The position numbers were made by a program, and so were the translations under genes. A DNA stretch of 64,000 bases from Nitrososphaerota archaeon (lineage in GTDB: Archaea; Thermoproteota; Nitrososphaeria; Nitrososphaerales; Gagatemarchaeaceae): NCBI GenBank assembly GCA_029785825.1, contig JAFLYY010000001.1, forward strand, positions 1,640,748-1,704,747, written 5' to 3'. The stretch's first letter is position 1. Every line of letters starts with the position of its first letter. This document shows positions 60,028 to 64,000 of the stretch, in pieces. The notes under the pieces are model-generated. The model saw nothing but the letters and a program-made list of their open reading frames with translations, made no database searches and was not told where the DNA came from.

Positions 60028-62019
60028 ATGCAGCCCAGCAGCGAGTCGCAGGAACTGGCGACAGGTTCGCTCATCGGTCAGATCGAGTCAGGCCGCATCA
60101 CTTGGTCCCACATCAAGGTCCTCGTCCTGTCAGGAGCAGGGGTCTTCATGGACGGCTACGACCTGTTCATCATAGGGGTCGCCATCCTGTTCATACCATA
60201 CGTCAGTGGCGCGTTCGACACAGCCCTGATAACGTCGGCCGCCCTTTTGGGCGCCGTCTTCGGGGCGGTGCTCTTTGGGAACCTCGCCGACAGACTCGGC
60301 AGGAAGAAGCTCTACGTCGCCGACCTACTGTTCTTCGTCGTCTTCGCAGCGGCCTCCGCGTTCTCTCAGAACCTGTGGGAGCTCTATCTCTTTAGGTTCC
60401 TCCTGGGGATTGGAATAGGCGCCGATTATCCCATCAGCGCCTCATACGTCACCGAGTTCGTAAGCAACAGGCATCGCGGGAAGCTGATCGCCTCGGTCTT
60501 CTCGTTCCAGGGCCTTGGTCTAATCAGCGCAGTAGTCGTCAGTGTAGTCCTGGTCCAGGCGCACCTCGGCCCCGACGTCTGGCGATGGATGCTCCTCTCT
60601 GGGGTTATCCCCGCCCTGGTCGCGCTAACGGCCAGGACCAAGATGCCTGAGACCCCACGCTGGTATCTCTCTCGTGGCCGGGCGGACGAGGCGCGGAAGG
60701 TGATGTCTGGATTCTTCGGATACCAGGTCCCTGAAGAGACTCTCGAGGCCATCAACGAAAGGGTCTCGGTCAGAGAGCTACTCCTCTCTCCCTACTCGCG
60801 GCGGGTCTTTTTCACCTCGGCGAGCTGGTTCCTCGTAGACGTGGGGGTCTACGGCATAGGAATACTCACCCCATTCCTGATTGCTGACATCTACGGACCG
60901 ACCCGTCCTCTCCTGGCTTCGGTGGTCACGTCGGGCGAGCTGTTCGTCTTTGCGGGGATCGGTTACCTCTGCGCCATCGCATTAGCGGACGTTGTCGGCC
61001 GCAAGCCTCTGCAGACGGTAGGGTTCTTCGGGATGGCCATCCCTCTGCTCGCTGCAGCCATCCTTCACGCTTCCACTCTCCTCCTGCTGGCGATTCCCAT
61101 CGCGGTGTTCTACATCTTCGAAAACGCCGGTCCGAACACGACCACATGGATCTATCCGGTGGAACTCTTCCCGACGAGACTCAGGGGAACGGGCCACGGC
61201 CTGGCGGCCACGGTGGGGAAGATTGGCGCCGTGGTAGCGACCTTCTTCCTTCCACTGATCTACGCAGCTCTTGGCCGGGATGCGATGCTCGCATTTGTCG
61301 GCGTGGCCTGCCTCGCTGGCGGGGTGCTGACCTACTTCATGGGGATAGAGACCAAGCGGCTCTCCCTGGACGACGTTTCCGAGATCTTCAAGTCGTTCTA
61401 TGACACCTTCGACAGGATTTCGGCCAACCTTCTAGCCGCCGCCGAACTCCTCCACGACAGACTAGCTGCGATGTCCAGTCCCGGCGCAACCGTCGACATC
61501 GCGAGCCTCGCGGCAGGAATCAAGGAGCTAGAGCACACCGGAGACGAACTGATACACGAGGCCTTCGTCAAACTCGACAAAAAGTTCGTGGCCCCCATAG
61601 ACAGGGACGACATCACGAAGCTACTCAAGACCCTGGACGACACGCTCGATTTCATCGACGCCTCCACATCGAGGATGGAAGTGTACAAGGTCGACCATGT
61701 CACCCCCGAGACGCTGAAGTTTTCAGAACTCATCCTCGGCCAGGTCAGGGAGATCAGGAAGGCCATCACCTCGCTAAAAGGGAGTGGGGCGACCGCCGTC
61801 ATAGACGGAGCCGCCATCAAGATGCACGAGCTGGAGAATGAGGCTGACGACCTTCTCCACAGATGCCTGAGGTCCTTGTTTGCCTCCCCGGAGCCCGGCA
61901 CATCGCCCTTCGACATCATCAAACAGAAGGAGGTCTACGAGTACCTCGAGAGCACGACTGACAAATCCGAAGACGTAGCAGACGTCCTACGGAGCCTCTT
62001 GGTCAAGTACTCCCTGTGA
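60028..62019 (+). CDS. MFS transporter fused to a DUF47/PhoU-like domain
   Basis: 663 aa. Residues about 30-445 form a 12-helix MFS transporter of the sugar-porter/phosphate symporter type: GVFMDGYDLFIIGVA, GNLADRLGRKKLY, and FPTRLRGTGHGLAA. From about 455 on the protein is soluble and helical (RISANLLAAAELLHDRLAAM, IKELEHTGDELIHEAFVKLDKKFVAPIDRDDITKLLKTLDDTLDFID), which matches DUF47 (PhoU-related, normally a separate partner of PiT transporters). It likely imports phosphate with built-in regulation; substrate is inferred from the domain. Confidence 0.83.
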   Translation: MQPSSESQELATGSLIGQIESGRITWSHIKVLVLSGAGVFMDGYDLFIIGVAILFIPYVSGAFDTALITSAALLGAVFGAVLFGNLADRLGRKKLYVADLLFFVVFAAASAFSQNLWELYLFRFLLGIGIGADYPISASYVTEFVSNRHRGKLIASVFSFQGLGLISAVVVSVVLVQAHLGPDVWRWMLLSGVIPALVALTARTKMPETPRWYLSRGRADEARKVMSGFFGYQVPEETLEAINERVSVRELLLSPYSRRVFFTSASWFLVDVGVYGIGILTPFLIADIYGPTRPLLASVVTSGELFVFAGIGYLCAIALADVVGRKPLQTVGFFGMAIPLLAAAILHASTLLLLAIPIAVFYIFENAGPNTTTWIYPVELFPTRLRGTGHGLAATVGKIGAVVATFFLPLIYAALGRDAMLAFVGVACLAGGVLTYFMGIETKRLSLDDVSEIFKSFYDTFDRISANLLAAAELLHDRLAAMSSPGATVDIASLAAGIKELEHTGDELIHEAFVKLDKKFVAPIDRDDITKLLKTLDDTLDFIDASTSRMEVYKVDHVTPETLKFSELILGQVREIRKAITSLKGSGATAVIDGAAIKMHELENEADDLLHRCLRSLFASPEPGTSPFDIIKQKEVYEYLESTTDKSEDVADVLRSLLVKYSL

Positions 62020-62103
62020 CCTCCCCGGCCCGTAAGCCGGACCGTGCTCCTCGACCCAGACTGACACGAAGGCCTATCAGTCGGCCGCCCGGACATGCCA
62101 GGC

Positions 62104-62304
62104 ATGAGCAAACCCGAAGGGAAGTTGGAGCTCGTGGGTGCGGTGGCCTTCCTGATCTTGGTCGGCCTGGTGGCCTTCCTCTTCCCTGCATATGCCCTGG
62201 CCTTATTCGCACCGGTCGCCGGATGGGTTGTCTATCGGGATCATGAGAAAATCTCCCGACTTGAGAAGGAACTAGCAGGCAAAGGGTCCGAGACGAAGCC
62301 CTAG
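62104..62304 (+). CDS. Small membrane protein
   Basis: 66 aa from ATG 62104 (ATG 62095 adds three residues). Two short hydrophobic helices (ELVGAVAFLILVGLVAFLFP; YALALFAPVAGWVVY) are followed by a charged coil (RDHEKISRLEKELAG). It follows the transporter by about 85 nt and precedes the rRNA operon. No family recognised. Confidence 0.5.
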   Translation: MSKPEGKLELVGAVAFLILVGLVAFLFPAYALALFAPVAGWVVYRDHEKISRLEKELAGKGSETKP

Positions 62305-62608
62305 CCTTCCCCGCTTGGCCGCCCGGGGAGTTGCCGAACCCCTGAGAATCTACCGCGGCACCTCGGAGGAAGGTTGGCTGGAATGGCGCATTTTCACATG
62401 GGAATGCATATATACGAACCCCTGACCGTGGGCGTTTCTGCGCATTAATTGGCGGCGTCTGCCTCGAGCAAAAGGGCCGAGCCCTGACGCGGTGAAACGC
62501 ACGACCTCCAGGTGCGCGCACAGAAGTGGAGATCTGACTTCGGTTAGATCTGACGTGGGTTGTGCTTTACACCTCGCAGAAATGCGTGGTCGTACTCCTC
62601 GATAATCG
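62305..62608 (+). promoter_or_regulatory. rRNA promoter and 5' leader
   Basis: A TATA element gcatatatac lies at 62406-62415. The leader downstream carries a direct repeat of AGATCTGAC (about 62530-62553) around a hairpin, consistent with a processing stem before 16S. No protein gene is supported in this 300-nt stretch. Confidence 0.6.

Positions 62609-64000
<1,392 letters not shown>

Noticed and set aside
59961..60395. 144-codon frame overlapping the MFS-PhoU gene
   Set aside because: It runs in another frame of the transporter gene and has an Arg/Pro/His-rich shadow composition.

Overview
The window comes from an archaeon of the TACK group, most likely Thaumarchaeota/Nitrososphaeria or a close relative. 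The evidence is a D-family DNA polymerase with both subunits present (large 2514-5978, small 19322-20803), an Orc1/Cdc6 initiator, Alba, an Elf1-like zinc ribbon, aRF1, an OB-fold RPA, a UPF0147 protein, many intron-containing tRNAs, TATA-box promoters with leaderless starts, and an archaeal 16S rRNA gene that runs off the right end. Lineage is judged from recognisable families only; no database was searched. No CRISPR array, transposase or integrase was seen.

Layout. 1-1147: end of an ABC exporter. 1236-9925: glycine hydroxymethyltransferase, PolD large subunit, then a tight minus-strand operon (RecA-like ATPase, two paralogous small proteins, unusual B-family polymerase). 10060-17926: tRNA-Leu(CAG), a deacetylase/ATP-grasp pair, small zinc/coiled-coil proteins, peroxiredoxin, a HesB-type Fe-S protein, a two-intron tRNA-Ser, and a tandem ThyX-like/ThyX pair. 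17929-24970: sugar-phosphate mutase, PolD small subunit, Orc1/Cdc6, two helix-turn-helix proteins and a gene-free stretch with several ORB-like repeats that I read as a replication origin. 24976-36400: lipid synthase, Elf1-like protein, regulators, RPA, aminotransferase, Alba, a Y-family polymerase with a SWIM-type zinc protein, and tRNA-Thr(GGT), tRNA-Pro(CGG) and tRNA-Thr(TGT). 36479-50412: aldo/keto reductases, ValS, QueC-QueT, a primase-like protein, TGS GTPase, aRF1, UMP kinase. 50975-54101: permease, a long poor region and a tRNA-bounded remnant of an integrated element next to tRNA-Leu(CAA). 54135-62304: AbrB-PhoU regulator, 2-oxoacid:ferredoxin oxidoreductase, NTPase, adenosine deaminase family enzyme, and an MFS transporter fused to a PhoU-like domain. 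62609-64000: 16S rRNA with a 31-nt insertion.

How it fits together. Replication and repair genes (PolD, PolB2-type, DinB, Orc1, RPA, primase-like, Alba) are concentrated within about 20 kb on either side of the proposed origin. The most notable items are the RecA-like/PolB2 operon, which resembles a mutagenic translesion system; the origin with a second repeat family; the very small introns in tRNAs (eight introns in six tRNAs, three of them outside the canonical site) and apparently in 16S rRNA; and the phosphate-linked pair formed by an AbrB-PhoU regulator and an MFS-PhoU fusion.
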